A stretch of DNA of 64,000 nt from Pyrenula massariospora (lineage: Eukaryota; Ascomycota; Eurotiomycetes; Pyrenulales; Pyrenulaceae): positions 310,001-374,000 of the forward strand of contig JAGFMI010000021.1 in the NCBI GenBank assembly GCA_021030905.1. The letters are read 5' to 3'. The notes under the pieces were generated by a model, which was not told where the DNA came from, made no database searches, and was given only the letters and a program-made list of their open reading frames with translations. Positions 10,914-23,968 of the stretch are shown here, piece by piece. Each line of letters begins with the position of its first letter. Positions within the stretch are counted from its first letter, which is position 1. The position numbers and the translations under genes are program-made.

Positions 10914-12901
10914 TGTTTGTAAGGATACGCGCTTGGTAATGGATGATCTGATGAGAGGTCGCAATGCGAACACCTAGGTCGCAATGAGGATTTCTAGTTA
11001 TCAGACTTGTGTCACGAGAGTAAGAGCTCTGCTGTTTGTCCTTGAGCCTGCCTTGCATCACATTGACGCAGCTGCAAAGTGCGCTTGCCCTCGGCATCGG
11101 TGCCAGTTGGACAACAAAAAATTCTTTGTGGTTTTAAGTTGTTCAGCCGATAACGAGGAATCCAAGTGGCAGACCACATTCTCTATGAAAGAATCTCTTA
11201 ATTACGGGCTAAGAAGCCTGACGGAGCCCAGGATTTACAGCTTAGCACGGAGTAAATAGAAAAAGTTATCGGAGAGCAGCAGAACCTTGGTGATCCAGAC
11301 GTTGGCTTCAAAAGCAACCCCCAATTAAATAATAGTAAGTTGACATAGAACATAAGTGTGACGTCTCAACATCCGCCGTCTCCTCGCTCCTTGTTGGCCC
11401 TGTTCTCTTCTCGGGTCATACTCAAGACTCCTCGAAGATATGTATATAATGATCATCACAGTCGGCCCCAATCCCTCCGAATCTCTTGAAATATTCATCC
11501 TCGCCCCGAACAAGTGTTTTCTCCCTGCCGTTTCTTCTGTAATTCCTGAGAAATACTCCATATTCACTTACCTTTCTAAGCGTTGGTGCGCTGATCGATA
11601 TTTCACGCTTAGGCGGCTCCGACTGGGGCCTGCTTCTTGAGTCTGTTGATACCGTCGTTACCTTCAAGCTCTCTCGAGAACATACGCTGTATGCGGTAGA
11701 CGTCGAGCACAGGGCCCCGGTGTTGCAGTTGGACAGTACAAAGGAAGACACGGTTCAGCTCGAAAACGACACTGAGTTCATCAAAATGCATTCAAAGGCT
11801 GCCCTGGTTCATTTCTCTTCGCACCGGTGCCTAGAGACAATAGTAGAATGCGCTACCCTGATGCGTAGTAGTCATAGGACACATCTAGCGTCGACCTAGC
11901 CCGTTGAAACAGACAAGGCTGTATCAAAGACATGCAAAAGGCTCTCTGCAGTATGCTAATAGCCGTTAAAAGTATTGCTTGATCTGCTTAGTATACGGAG
12001 ACCGCGTAAACCAATTTTGGCCTTGTATTTAGCCTGGACAGCATTCCTTCAAATAGGACCGACACTTGCTTGCGAGGGCTGTACTTTCAGCCAGCAAGCG
12101 CAATGACATTATTCTGAAGTAACAGGAACGAATAACAATCGCAACACGATGTGACATGATATAAGAGTGTTGAATGATGCAACAAGGGAAAACAGGGCTC
12201 AAAACTGGGAAGAACGACTTCAAGAGATTCCAGAGAGCAGCCTTGCTTCCGTAGATCAGGACGCCAAAGATCTGCAGCTCATCGTTTGGAATCTCGTCTC
12301 TCGACATCCGTGCTGAGGAATGGATTCCCACATTGCCTGCCTGCTTCGCTGCCTTGCAATCATACTTTTCAGGAGTCATCACCTGGCAGATGGCGCCATG
12401 GAAAAATCTTTTCAGTGGAAGCCTTGTGGCCTGTTCGAGTGAAGCGGAGGGGGACAGGTGGCACGGGCTGATACGCTAAGCCGGAAGGAGAAGAGCAAGC
12501 GAGAGCCCGGCCGGCGGACCCACTGGGCTGATCGACGAATGGGAGGCCCGGCGGCTATAAAAGAACACTTGGGAGCGACGCGTCCCTCGACCCATAAACC
12601 ACGCCGGTTCCCCCCTCACACAAACCACCGCTTTTTTGCCGTCCCCGATCCCACGCCTTCTGCCTCCTCACCTCCCTAGAGCCTCATCTTGGCCAGGTCA
12701 CATGACTTTTCGCCGTGGCTCTTTCTCGGTGTTGCGCCTGTTGGGATAGGAAATCGACAACAACTGCCTGTGGCCTTGAAGAATGTTCAAGGACGGCCAA
12801 AGTCACTTGACTCCCTCCTTTCACATTCCTTACCATTAAACCTTGATTATCTCGCATTTCCTACCTCGAAACACCATTAAGAGAGCCTCGGGTTGTGCAG
12901 C
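10914..12901. other. Spacer upstream of MOT1
   Basis: About 2 kb between divergent genes. Minus-strand frames at 11422-11791 and 12029-12379 begin with ATG or near it, but show no recognisable domain and no convincing splice pairs, so they are not annotated. From about 12450 the composition becomes GC-rich and then pyrimidine-rich, and a TATAAAA box lies at 12556. The stretch 12580-12900 is the likely MOT1 core promoter and leader. Confidence 0.5.
12556..12562 (+). promoter_or_regulatory. TATA box upstream of MOT1
   Basis: A perfect TATAAAA lies in GC-rich surroundings about 340 bases before the MOT1 start codon, followed by a pyrimidine-rich leader at about 12600-12670. Position and isolation in GC-rich DNA make it a credible core promoter element; the transcription start is not visible. 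Confidence 0.5.
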
Positions 12902-15900
12902 ATGACTTCGCGGTAAGATCGCCCTGACTCCCTGACTCGCCAAGGATGCGCTAACTCTTCTGGATCTAGGCTTGATCGACTCGTCACGTGGGTGTTACAG
13001 AACCGTTGATTTGAAGGTCACATGACTAATTTCTTTGGCAGGCTCCTCGAAACGGGAAGCACACAACTAATCCGGAATACTGCTGCCCAACAGTTGGCCG
13101 ATGTTCAGAAGCAGCATCCAGATGAATTGTTCAACCTTCTCGGTCGGGTCATTCCCTACCTCCAATCTAAATCTTGGGACACAAGAACTGCCGCAGCCAA
13201 GGCAATTGGTGGCATTGTTGGCAATGCAGAGAAGTTCGACCCCAACGTAGATGACGGGATCAAAGTCGAAGACGATGGCTTCAAGGAAGAAGATGTCGAG
13301 GTCAAGAAAGAAGACTCGTCTCCGGAAAGCGATGACTTACTGCAGCTTGACACCCTAGACATTCCATCTATCCTTCAGAATGGGAAGAAATTACTTGGCA
13401 GCGCTGGCAAAGAGTACGAGTATTCACTAGCGGGCATGGATCCTGCTCAGCGTTTGGCACACCAGAAGAAGACCCTGACATCTCGGCTTGGCTTAGGTGG
13501 CGAATATATTGAAGATGAGCTAGTGAATGAAAAGGATTTTGCGGCAAATGCGCAACACAAGGTGCCGACCACGCCCGGCCTCCCGAAGGTCAATACTACT
13601 GTGGATAGTCGGCATCCCAGCATTTCATCTCCTTCACCATGGTCTGCAGCATCTCCAGCACCTCAAAGCGCAACCGACGAATCTGGGCTCAGTAAACGCC
13701 AATTGAACCAGCTGAAGCGCAAAAACAAAAGCCTGGCCAAAGCTGGGTCTCGTAAAATGAGAGTGGTTGACCTTTCGAGCCGAAGAACTTCGACAGATGC
13801 CAGCCAGATCTCCGAGCCACATCCAATCCGGACGAATGGGGAAGAAGAATCTGGTGTAGACAAAGGTCCTGACTACTTCTCCTTAAAGCGCGAAGGTACA
13901 GATGACGAGACGAAGGTTGTGTCAGAATTCAAAGGCCCAGTCGTCCCAGAAAAGCCAGCAATTCAGACTGACGCTGAAGAAGAAGGTTTAGAATGGCCAT
14001 ATGAACGCATGTGTGAGTTCTTAACAGTCGACTTGTTCCATCCAAATTGGGAAATACGGCATGGAGCTGCCATGGGCCTAAGAGAAGTTATCCGCGTTCA
14101 CGGTGCTGGAGCCGGTCGGCACTTTGGGAAAAGTAGATCTGCTAACAATCTGCTGAACCGTCGATGGTTGGATGACTTGGCCTGTCGGTTGCTTTGTGTA
14201 CTGATGCTCGACCGATTTGGAGACTACGTTTCCGACACAGTCGTTGCGCCAATTCGAGAAACCATCGGACAGACTTTGGGTGCCTTACTCTCACAAGTGC
14301 CTAATAAAACCGCCGTTTCCGTTTACATGTTCTTACACCGGATGATAATGCAGACTGACCTTGGCCTTGAAATGCCGATCTGGGAGGTCTGCCATGGTGG
14401 CATGATCGGACTCAAATATCTTGCAGCCGTCAGAACAGACCTCCTACTCAACGACAATCAGCTAATCGATGGAGTGATCGAAGCAGTTACAAAAGGTCTA
14501 GCGCATCATGATGACGATGTCCGGTCTGTTAGTGCGGCAACTCTCATCCCCATATCTCAAGAGCTTGTTAGTTTGCGCCCACAAACTTTAAGCGAACTCA
14601 TCAATGTTGTGTGGGACTGTCTTTCGGACCTGCAAGATGATCTTAGTGCTAGCACTGGGGCAGTAATGGATCTCTTGGCAAAGCTTTGTTCTTCACCACA
14701 GATCTTGGAAACCATGAAGGAGAATGCAAAGATCGACGATGAATATGCATTCGAGATGCTTGTTCCCAGACTGTATCCTTTCCTTCGGCACACTATTACC
14801 AGTGTTCGCTCTGCGGTCTTGAGGGCTCTTCTGACATTCCTCAATTTGGCCGACGAGAATACTGACCAGTGGATGAACGGCAGAATCTGTCGCCTGATGT
14901 TCCAAAATCTTGTCGTAGAGCGAAACGAGGCAGTCTTGAAGCTCTCGTTACAGGTCTGGACAGAGCTACTCGCGGCTATAGATCGAAGAGGTCTAGGGAA
15001 GCACAGTCACGGTCTTTCGCTGCATATTCCATCGATGATTGCGATGGCTTTACATCCAATCGGTGCTGCGCAGGCTCCGATACCTATGAATTATAGCTTC
15101 TTCATTCGGCCGTCAGGAGCACCCCTTGGAGCAATGAATCCTCCGCTATCAGTCAAGCAACCCACTTCGAACGGGGAACCACCAACGAAGCGTCGGAAAA
15201 AATCAGACAAGAAGGATGAAGCTCCAATTTCGACGCACAACGTGGATGGCCATATGCTGCATGGTGATGTTGACCTTGTGGGGGCGGATACGATGGTTCG
15301 CTCTCGGATTTACGCCTCTCAGGCTTTGGGCCAGCTCTTTTCCTTGTGGGATCACAATTCACTACCCGCATATTGGCAGCAAGTACTTCCCGGCCTCAGT
15401 GCTCCTCAGTCAAGCACTCAATTGACCGCCTCAATGATAATCGAGGAATACGCAAAACACTTTGGATCAAACTCACCATTCACGTCAAATCTTGCCACTT
15501 CCCTCAGTCCAATTGTTGAGAATGACCGGCCTTCCTGGTACACAGACATTGCAATGTCTCTCCAAGCAGCCCGTGGCCAGTGCCATGCCATGCTCAATGC
15601 ATTCAGAGACCACGCTCATATTTCACCAGCTAAGTTACCGACTCTTGCAATTGTGTGTCAAGGCGACCCTGATGCTGGGCCTAATGCCTTTTCTCTCGCA
15701 GATGCGGAGAAAGTGGTTGGGCCAGATTTTGATAGACTTTTGAAAGCCCTAACTCCAGCGCAACGAGTCACTGGCGTGCAATTCCTGAATGATGCCCGAG
15801 CCAGTGCCGTATCAACGGTGGAAGAAGCTAAGAGGTTAAAAGAGCAACGAGATCTTCGCATCCGAGCAGCCGCGTCATCTGCTATTGTGGCTCTAAATGC

Positions 15901-18742
15901 CATACCAAAGAAACCAAGCATGGTAATCAAAGGGATGATGGACAGTGTTAAGATGGAAGAGAACTCCGAGCTACAGCAACGCTCGGCGGTAGCTATCGCT
16001 TCATTGATTGAGAATTACACCTCGTCCGCAAAGCGCGGCCCAGTGAATAAGGTCATTTCTAATCTCGTCAAGTTTTACTGTATCGATACGTCTGAAACGC
16101 CAGAGTTTCACCCAAATGCACATTTGGAAAAGGCAATTCTTTCCCTTCGAAAGGAAGAAGACCGCAAGGATCACCCTGATGCTGCTAAGTTTGAGCGAGA
16201 GGCCAGAGAAGCTAGGCTTATGAGGCGAGGCGCCAAAGCAGCGCTTGAGCAATTGACAAGCAGATACGGTGATCAACTTCTTGATCAGATACCGAACTTG
16301 AGGGCCCTAATCGAAGATCCGCTGAAGCAGACACTCGTCGATGACCTGCCCGCCGATATCATGAATCCTGAGAGCACACTTGGTCAGGAAGTAGTAGATG
16401 GCTTGTCCACCCTTAGAGTGCTAGCTCCGTCGATGCACCCTGCGCTTTATCCCTGGATTATTTCGTTAATGCCGCTAGTCGTGAAAGCTCTACACTCTAG
16501 GCTTTCTGTGATCAGGTACGCAGCAGCGAAATGTTTTGCAACCATCTGCAGTGTGATCACACTAGAAGGCATGACAATGTTGGTTGAGAAGGTCATCCCA
16601 AGCATCAGCAGTGCGCTAGACGTGCATTTCCGCCAAGGTGTGATTGAATGCATTTATCATCTTATTCATGTCATGGACGACGGAATCCTACCGTACGTCA
16701 TTTTTTTAATCGTCCCTGTTCTTGGGCGAATGAGTGATTCGGACAACGATGTTCGCCTTCTGGCAACCACTTCCTTCGCCACCCTGGTCAAGCTTGTGCC
16801 TCTGGAAGCTGGAATACCAGATCCGCCGGGCGTATCCGAAGAGCTATTGGCAGGTCGAGACAGAGAACGCAAATTCATGGCACAGATGCTTGATCCCAAG
16901 AAGGTTGATAATTTTGAGATACCTGTCGCAATCAAGGCAGAGCTTCGGTCGTACCAGCAAGATGGCGTGAATTGGCTTGCGTTTCTTAACCGCTATCATC
17001 TGCACGGCATTCTTTGTGATGATATGGGGTTAGGAAAGACCTTACAGACGCTTTGTATTGTCGCTTCTGACCACCACATGCGAGCAGCGGAATATGAAAA
17101 GACAAAGTCTCCTGATTCACGCCCCTTGCCCTCATTAATAGTGTGTCCACCCACGCTTTCCGGGCATTGGCAGCAAGAGATCGCTCAATACGCGCCTTTC
17201 CTAAAGGCTGTTGCCTATGTCGGTCCTCCCTCGCAGCGTGGCGCTCTTAAGAACTCTTTAGCTTCGGCAGACGTTGTCATTACATCTTATCAAGTCGTCT
17301 GTAATGATCTCAACGTCTTTACTCCTCTCTCCTTCAATTACACGGTCCTTGATGAGGGTCACCTAATTAAGAATCCCAAAACAAAGACCACCGTCGCCGT
17401 CAAACAGCTCACCTCCAATCACCGCCTCATTTTGTCGGGAACTCCTATCCAAAACAACGTCCTCGAACTCTGGTCTCTCTTTGACTTCCTCATGCCCGGT
17501 TTCCTTGGCACTGAGCGTGTATTTCTTGACCGCTTCGCCAAACCTATCGCCGCCAGCCGAAATGCAAAATCGTCTTCCAAAGAACAAGAAGCCGGTGCCC
17601 TCGCCATTGAAGCTCTCCACAAACAAGTCCTGCCCTTTCTACTTCGACGCCTTAAAGAAGAAGTCCTTAATGATCTTCCCCCGAAGATAATTCAGAACTA
17701 CTATTGTGACCTCTCAGATCTTCAACGTAGGCTATTCGACGACTTTTTCAAGACCCAAAAGAAATCTGTCCAATCCGCTCTCGGATCCGAAGAAAAAGAA
17801 GCCAAAAAACACATCTTCACCGCCCTGCAATACATGCGCAAACTCTGCAACTCTCCAGCCCTCGTCCTAAAAGAGAACACACCTCAATACTCCGCTATCT
17901 CCAAATCCCTCTCCACAACCTCCCACCCCTCAATCCGCGACCTCTCCCACGCCCCCAAACTCTCCGCCCTCAAAGACCTCCTCCTCGACTGCGGCATCGG
18001 CGTCGCCGACACCCTCCCCTCCAAATCCAAAGACCCCTCCGCCACCACCGACCCCTTCCAAATGTCCTCCGTCTCCCAACACCGCGCCCTGATCTTCTGC
18101 CAACAGCGCGAAACCCTCGACCTCATCGCCTCCACCGTCCTCTCCCCCCACCTCCCGAGCGTCACCTACCTCCGCCTCGACGGCGCCGTCGAGCCCTCCC
18201 GCCGCCAGAACATCGTCAACACCTTCAACACGGACCCCTCGTACGACGTCCTCCTGCTCACCACCAGCGTCGGCGGGCTGGGCCTGAACCTGACGGGCGC
18301 CGACACGGTGATCTTTGTGGAGCACGACTGGAACCCGCAGCGGGACATCCAGGCCATGGACCGGGCGCACCGGATCGGGCAGAAGAAAGTCGTCAATGTG
18401 TATCGGTTGATTGCGCGGGGGAGCGTGGAGGAGAAGATTATGGGGTTGCAGCGGTTTAAGATTGATGTGGCGAGTACGGTGGTTAATCAGCAGAATGCGG
18501 GGTTGGGGAGTATGCGGACGGATGAGATTCTGGATCTGTTTAATTTAGGGGAGACGGTGGAGGAGAAGGGGGGGAAGAAGGAGGGGGAGGGGGAGGATTT
18601 GGGGGTTGACGAGGTGGGGGAGGTGAGGGAGAAGGGGAGCGGGAAGGGGTGGATGGAGGATGTGGGGGAGTTGTGGGATGAGAGGCAGTATGAGGAGGGG
18701 TTTGATTTGGGGGGGTTTTTGAAGGATTTGGGGAAGGGGTAG
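12902..18742 (+). CDS. MOT1: MOT1/BTAF1, Snf2-family ATPase acting on TATA-binding protein
   Basis: Exons 12902-12912, 12970-12987 and 13042-18742 (1909 aa). Introns are 57 nt (GTAAGA, branch CTAAC, TCTAG) and 54 nt (GTGGGT, branch CTAAT, GGCAG). The start is fixed by the resulting N-terminus, MTSRLDRLVTLLETGSTQ, which matches the conserved MOT1 opening. The ATG at 13022 lies inside intron 2. The N-terminal two thirds are HEAT-type helical repeats that in MOT1 grip TBP. The C-terminal Snf2 motor shows DDMGLGKT near residue 1336 (Walker A), LDEGH near 1447 (the DEGH form seen in MOT1), LSGTPIQNN, and RAHRIGQ near 1783. Known role: ATP-driven removal of TBP from DNA in the nucleus, redistributing TBP between promoters. 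Third-position composition flips from C to G near 18390, and the last ~60 residues are Gly/Glu-rich. Length is usual for the family. Confidence 0.97.
12970..12987 (+). other. MOT1: 18-nt micro-exon of MOT1
   Basis: This exon codes only R(part)-LDRLV-T(part). It is flanked by CTAG and GTGGGT, and keeping it restores the conserved LDRLVTLLETGS block of MOT1 proteins; skipping it keeps the frame (18 nt) but deletes LDRLV. Confidence 0.85.
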
Positions 18743-21700
18743 AGGAGGGGAGAGTGTCCTCGGTGGGTGTGTGCGAAGATGGTGAGGGGGAGGAGTGATT
18801 TCTCTTGGGTGCTGCATCGGTTCAGCGACGGCGATGAGCCTTTTTTTGATACGTACATGCATAGCGTCCGGCGAGTTGGTTGGTTTGGGTTGGGTTTGTC
18901 GCTTGATACACGAATGATAGGGCAGGGTAATTTGTATTCGTATTTCATAATAGCATCTCTCCATCTCTCCCTCTCGCTAACCACAAACACCACACATTTA
19001 TACACCTATACTCCCTCATCCCGATCCCGACCTCCCTTCCCTTCCCCTCTGAGGCCATGCATATGCATCCACAAACCCTCCCAACCCATCCAAACATTCA
19101 ACCAGCCACAGCCCTTACTCCCGCCAACGCTTTATTTCTCAACATCCCGCCCCTTCCCGTGTTGTACCGCGCAGCACACCCTTCTTTTCTGTTCTAGTCC
19201 CCAGACAGATCCTCCGACTGACTGACTGATGTCTCCCGGAGGGGGTGATGTGTGGCGAGTACTAGTACTAGCTACGGATCCGCGTCGCCACCGGACTGGG
19301 GGACCAGGGAGTGGAGTTGGGCGTAAGCCCAGCGGTTGGTGGTGGGAGGGATGTGGATCGATCGATCGATCAGGTAGAGCGTGGTGGGGTTTGTGGTATC
19401 GATGTGTGGTGGGGGTTGTGGTTATCGATGTGTGGTGGGGTTTGTGGTTATCGATGTGTGGTGGGGGTTGTGGTTATCGATGTGTGGTGGGGGGCTTGGG
19501 ATTGGGGATTGGGATTGGAGATCATAGACGGTGGGGGAAATGGGGAGGAGAGGGTGGCGGAAGGGGGGAAGACGGGATGGGATGGTGCGGTTGGGATGTT
19601 CGTTATGGCGGGGTTTGATGAGTGGGAAGGGGTATGGAGGGAGAGAACGTTTGTGGGAGGGAGGGTTTTTGTTTTCTCATGCCGGGGTTGGGCTTGTGAG
19701 GAGGGGAATTCTGCGCTGCGAAGGGAGTAAATATTGTGATAGAGCATAGATGACATGTCTAGCGGATGTAGGGCATGGAAGAATAATCAGAGGGCAGCTG
19801 CTCGAGAGCTGACTCGGGAGTGCGGAGGTAGTTTTGCTGTGCGAAGGATGTTCATTTGGGGGAGCCTGGGTATAACGTGGTGGGCGGCGGCGGATGCAGA
19901 GAATGTGTGAAAAGGTCATTTCTTGCTTGGAAAGAGAGAGATGCCGTGTCATGTGTAACATTATGTTGATAACGTTCTGGGTGGAAGTTGCGGTATGCCT
20001 GCTTGAAGGTTAGCTATCGAGACTGTCTGTGCGAGGAGGGCAGAGTTTGTGATGAAGTAAGAGCGGCTGCAATGCCTCCTGTCTTATCACGTCACGACGG
20101 CTGCGGAATATGGAAGAGAAAGGATTTTCTTGCTCGGAAGGACTACGACATGAGATGAAATTCTGCACGCGGATGTGTTTCGTCGTGGTGATGAGGACGT
20201 TGCAGGGTGGAGACTACGCGTGGAAATGGCTTCATCAGATACAAAACATTTAGCGGGCGTGGAACATGAGGACGGGCTTAAAGAGTGTCTTTCGTGGCTT
20301 TCGGCGCACGGAGGCTGTGAGAAAGAGCATTGGGAGTATCAACCAAGCTGAATTGTCAAGATGGATAGGACAGTATCGCAGGTGGAATCAAAGCTGATGG
20401 GAGGGAACGGGGAGGAAAAGGCGATCGAGAGGGTGTGGTGAAAAACTTGCGCCGCAGCATGGTAAGTCGCAAGTCCTAACCCGGGCCGATGTGATGCTCA
20501 ACCACTGATGTTGATGTTCCAGGAAGAGGCTGCATGTTCGCTCAGAGACCGGTTTGAAAAGTGACAGGCCCTACGACTGAGCACCGCATTCGAGTCAGTC
20601 GCATTCATAGCTTGTCAATCCTTGACTCCTCAATGGACAACGATGCAAAGGAGGTAAAAAAGGATTTCAGTGGTCCAGATCTCCTGTCATGGACTCGAAA
20701 ATCTTGTTGTGGAAGGGGGTTGAGTGTCTCTGGCTGAATCTGGAGTTCTCTAGTGAGGCGCGGCAACATTCTTACCGATCCGTAAAAGTCTTTCACGCAG
20801 CGCAGCTCATTTGGGTAAGATGAAGGAGCTATTTTGTAGGCTTGATCTCTGTTTCCATTTTCGGACTTGTAAAGTCTTCTCTAGAACGGTGGCAAGACTC
20901 TTTCGGACTTCGGTGAGTTTGAAGTGGTAGTATATGGATCGTGCGGCTTGTGTATGTGTATGTATAATTTGTTTGCCTTAGGCCGTTGGAAAAGAGACTT
21001 TACCGTAGAAACCAACAACGATCGAGAAGCAGTGACAGATAAAAAGCTTAGCTACCTGAGACGTGTTTGTTTCATGGGTGTGAGAGACTGGCGAAGGAAC
21101 CCTTGCTGATCAACTCCAAGGGTCTGAAGCGGCATGCTTACGCTGAGGTTGCTGGATGCTTGTCTATGACTTCTAACGGCGTAGGCTAGTCCCCAGACCT
21201 ATTGCACGAGTTACATGTTGATCATTGTGTGAGAAGATTAAGGTGTATCACAATCCTTCCTAGTGACAGGTTCCTCTTTCGAGAAAACCTTCTTCACACG
21301 GGAAGAGGATGCCTGAACTGGTAGTCGCTGTGTAAGAAGAATCTGGGCTATTAGCGTTATTGGACAATAAGCCCGGTCGGTTCACATATTCTTCCAGGGT
21401 AGATCGTTCTTTGATTCCGATTTCCGAGAAGCAAACGCGAAGGCTGGTTATGGACTCGTGATAGAAGCACGGAACAATCAACCCATGTCCAGCCATGGGT
21501 GTCGGGGCGGTTTCGAAGAACTTCCGATAGAAGAACATGGAGGCTATGATAGGTCCAGAAAATTTGCGCCTCAGTCAGCTCACACAAGATTCAATAACCC
21601 AATTGTTGCTTCCTGATGCAGCTGCACGGGAAATCTAGATGGAACTGTGTCAGTGTTCCCGAGTCATGGGTGTGCGAATCAATCGGATTTGAAATTTGAT

Positions 21701-23968
21701 CTCATTGATAGGCTTCTCAAAGCTGAAAAATGTGTTGTTGTGCGATTCAGTGTTGAGTGAGATTTCAATTCGATAGGCCACAAGAGCTCTACGACTCGAT
21801 GATAGCAAGCTATCGACCGTTGAGAAGTGATAGTAGTGTGTAGGTTATCTGGAGGGGAAGTCAGGAAGGATCTCCGGGCGGGCAACCCCCCCTAAGAGCG
21901 GCTTAGCGCTGGTGATCGGGCGCCTTGGAACGTGCATAGGGCCCGGGGAATACGGGCTAAGATCTGCGAGACTATTGTTTCCATCACTATGGACATGGAA
22001 TGGAGAGTTCGCGGGAAGGAGAATGGCATCCTTGACATCCGGGGGATAAGGTGAGGGATGGGTGTGTTATTGCGCTTGTTTGAAGTCTGGAACGGCGTTA
22101 GAGAATGTTTTTTTGTTGAGGTTGACCGTGCCAAGCAGAGGGGTAAGAGAACTGAAGTGCTCGGCTGGCGGCCGTCGCAGCAGATGCGGCGAATGCCGTC
22201 TCCAGGCACGCATTTTGGGCATCGTCAGCCTGTTCGCACCGAAACTCTCCCATCTCCCATCTCCCCAATTCCCATCTTCCCAAACACGACTTACGAGGCC
22301 GCAATTTACAATCCGGTGCAGCGCCCGTTTCTCTCAGATTGTCTAAAATTATTCACCCCAATTCAAAATTCAGGAGACACCGACAGCCACCGTCAGGCCT
22401 CCCCTCAGAGTGCTCGGACCGTGGATCCTGCATTTCCTCCGCAAAATCTTAGCCTCGTCGGCGCGATGGCGCATCGTAATCGAGATGGCATGCCGCCCGA
22501 TAATGCACTAAAGACGCTACACCTTGCGATGGAAGAGGAGGCGTCTGCGCTACGCCGTGCCACACCAGCCACCAACTACGTTTTGTCCTGGACAGTCCTC
22601 TATTTTCGTGGTCAGAAGCGCAAGTAGACCTTGGCAGCTTTTCCCCCCTTTCGTCGTGCATCTAGACTCCAGGACCTCGACCGTCATTCATTCGCCGACG
22701 CGGGCGAAAGTTCGCACCTAGCGTAGAGCCCTAACGAATGTCGACCGGGTCGGTCATTGGGTTAGGATCGCCGTCTCCACGTGGGATTCGATGACGGTGT
22801 TGTTAGTGCGGCGCTCAGGCGCTTGTCAATCTGCAGCTTACCATGTACCTCGGCCAGTGCCCCCAACGGCCTTCCCTATTGCCCTTTGATTTCTCAAAGT
22901 TTGAAATCTGATTGACGAGGAATCTGAATGGCTGTTCCGTTGTTCGGCGACACACAGACTCCTCACATGCTCTCCACTACTCCATTCTTCTGACTTTACA
23001 TCAAGATTTGAATTGTCTGCCACAGCACAACGACGAGGAAAAGCCTGAAAGGTGGAGTTTGGTCCCATTCACTTCCTTCTCTTGCCCTAGCATACCGAGA
23101 AACTTTTAGTACCAAGATTTTGACACCTGCCCGACTGATCTTGGTGCAGGTAAGCAGATTGGCCGCAGATAGATGTTCCAACATGCACCAGCCTGCATTC
23201 CGATTCCGCGGTTGCCGTCTTCTCACTCTTGCAAGGGGATGAGGCGCACGTTCTCCGGTCTCTTAGCAGATCATTCAGATTAGCACCGACACCATAACAC
23301 ACGTGGTAAGAGGTCAAAAGACGAAGCTTCGTTCAAGCAGGTGGATAGTGCTGTTTCGAAGGTTGTTAGGTGGTCCTCGACCTCATCTTCGGACGATCGG
23401 AAGTCTCCCTTGCCCTCGGGTCACACTAAGCCGAACGCGAGTCCAAAAGGATCTGGTTCCTGACTTGGCAGATTTGACCTAATTCCACAAGGCTAATATA
23501 TACGCAGATCTTCTATGAACAAAAAACGCGATACCCCTGGTGGACCAGGTCGGCATGAGACACTAGGATCGACAGAGGAGATGGCTACCCCAGCCGGACT
23601 ATGCACAAAGCGCGCATGCATCTGGCGTGAAGGCGCGTGCTCCACTTCCCCTAATGGTCGAACCCACCAGGCCGGCCATCATCAGCCCTTCCAGACAGTT
23701 AGGCCGTAGCTCATGAACCTTAATAGCGTTGCATAATGGCTTGATGGCAGGCCAATGGTCTATGACCAGTTCTGCACCCTTTCCCAATTGACCTGTGCTC
23801 TGGAAGAGTCGCTCTGGCTGTCCCGTCTAAACTTACATATGTGCATGTACTATCCTCATTGCCCCATCTGCTAAACCATGTCATAAGTGTTCTCTGTTTT
23901 TCCTCTCCCGTATAATTTGCTTTATGGGTTTCTGGGTGGGAGGATTTTCTGGTCGGGAGCAAGCAACA
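18743..23968. other. Gene-free 5.2-kb region
   Basis: No gene could be supported. The first kilobase continues the compositional pattern of MOT1's end: C-rich at about 18960-19200, then G-rich at about 19230-19730, with a 26-bp minisatellite inside. From 19740 to 23968 only short open frames occur on both strands, without domains, consistent codon pattern or splice-joined partners. The final few hundred bases are the promoter of the rhodopsin-domain gene. Unseen non-coding RNAs or very short genes cannot be excluded. Confidence 0.5.
19381..19495. repeat. 26-bp minisatellite, about four copies
   Basis: The element TATCGATGTGTGGTGG recurs at 19397, 19423, 19449 and 19475, an exact 26-base period, with small G-run length differences between copies (TGGGGGTTGT versus TGGGGTTTGT). 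It is preceded by a short GATC repeat at 19356-19371. The + strand is G-rich with repeated GGTGGGG runs. Confidence 0.9.

Noticed and set aside
11422-11791. Overlapping minus-strand frames with a possible joined protein
   Set aside because: No recognisable family, and no donor/acceptor pair that I could defend.
12029-12379. Minus-strand frame of about 116 codons starting with ATG
   Set aside because: No domain, ordinary spacer composition, and it lies beside the MOT1 promoter.
17884-18396. Long minus-strand frames opposite MOT1
   Set aside because: They arise from the C-rich to G-rich bias of the MOT1 coding strand; MOT1 itself is certain.
22058-22627. Plus-strand frame of 189 codons in the gene-free region
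   Set aside because: Overlaps other frames of similar size on both strands, does not begin with ATG-supported context, and shows no domain.
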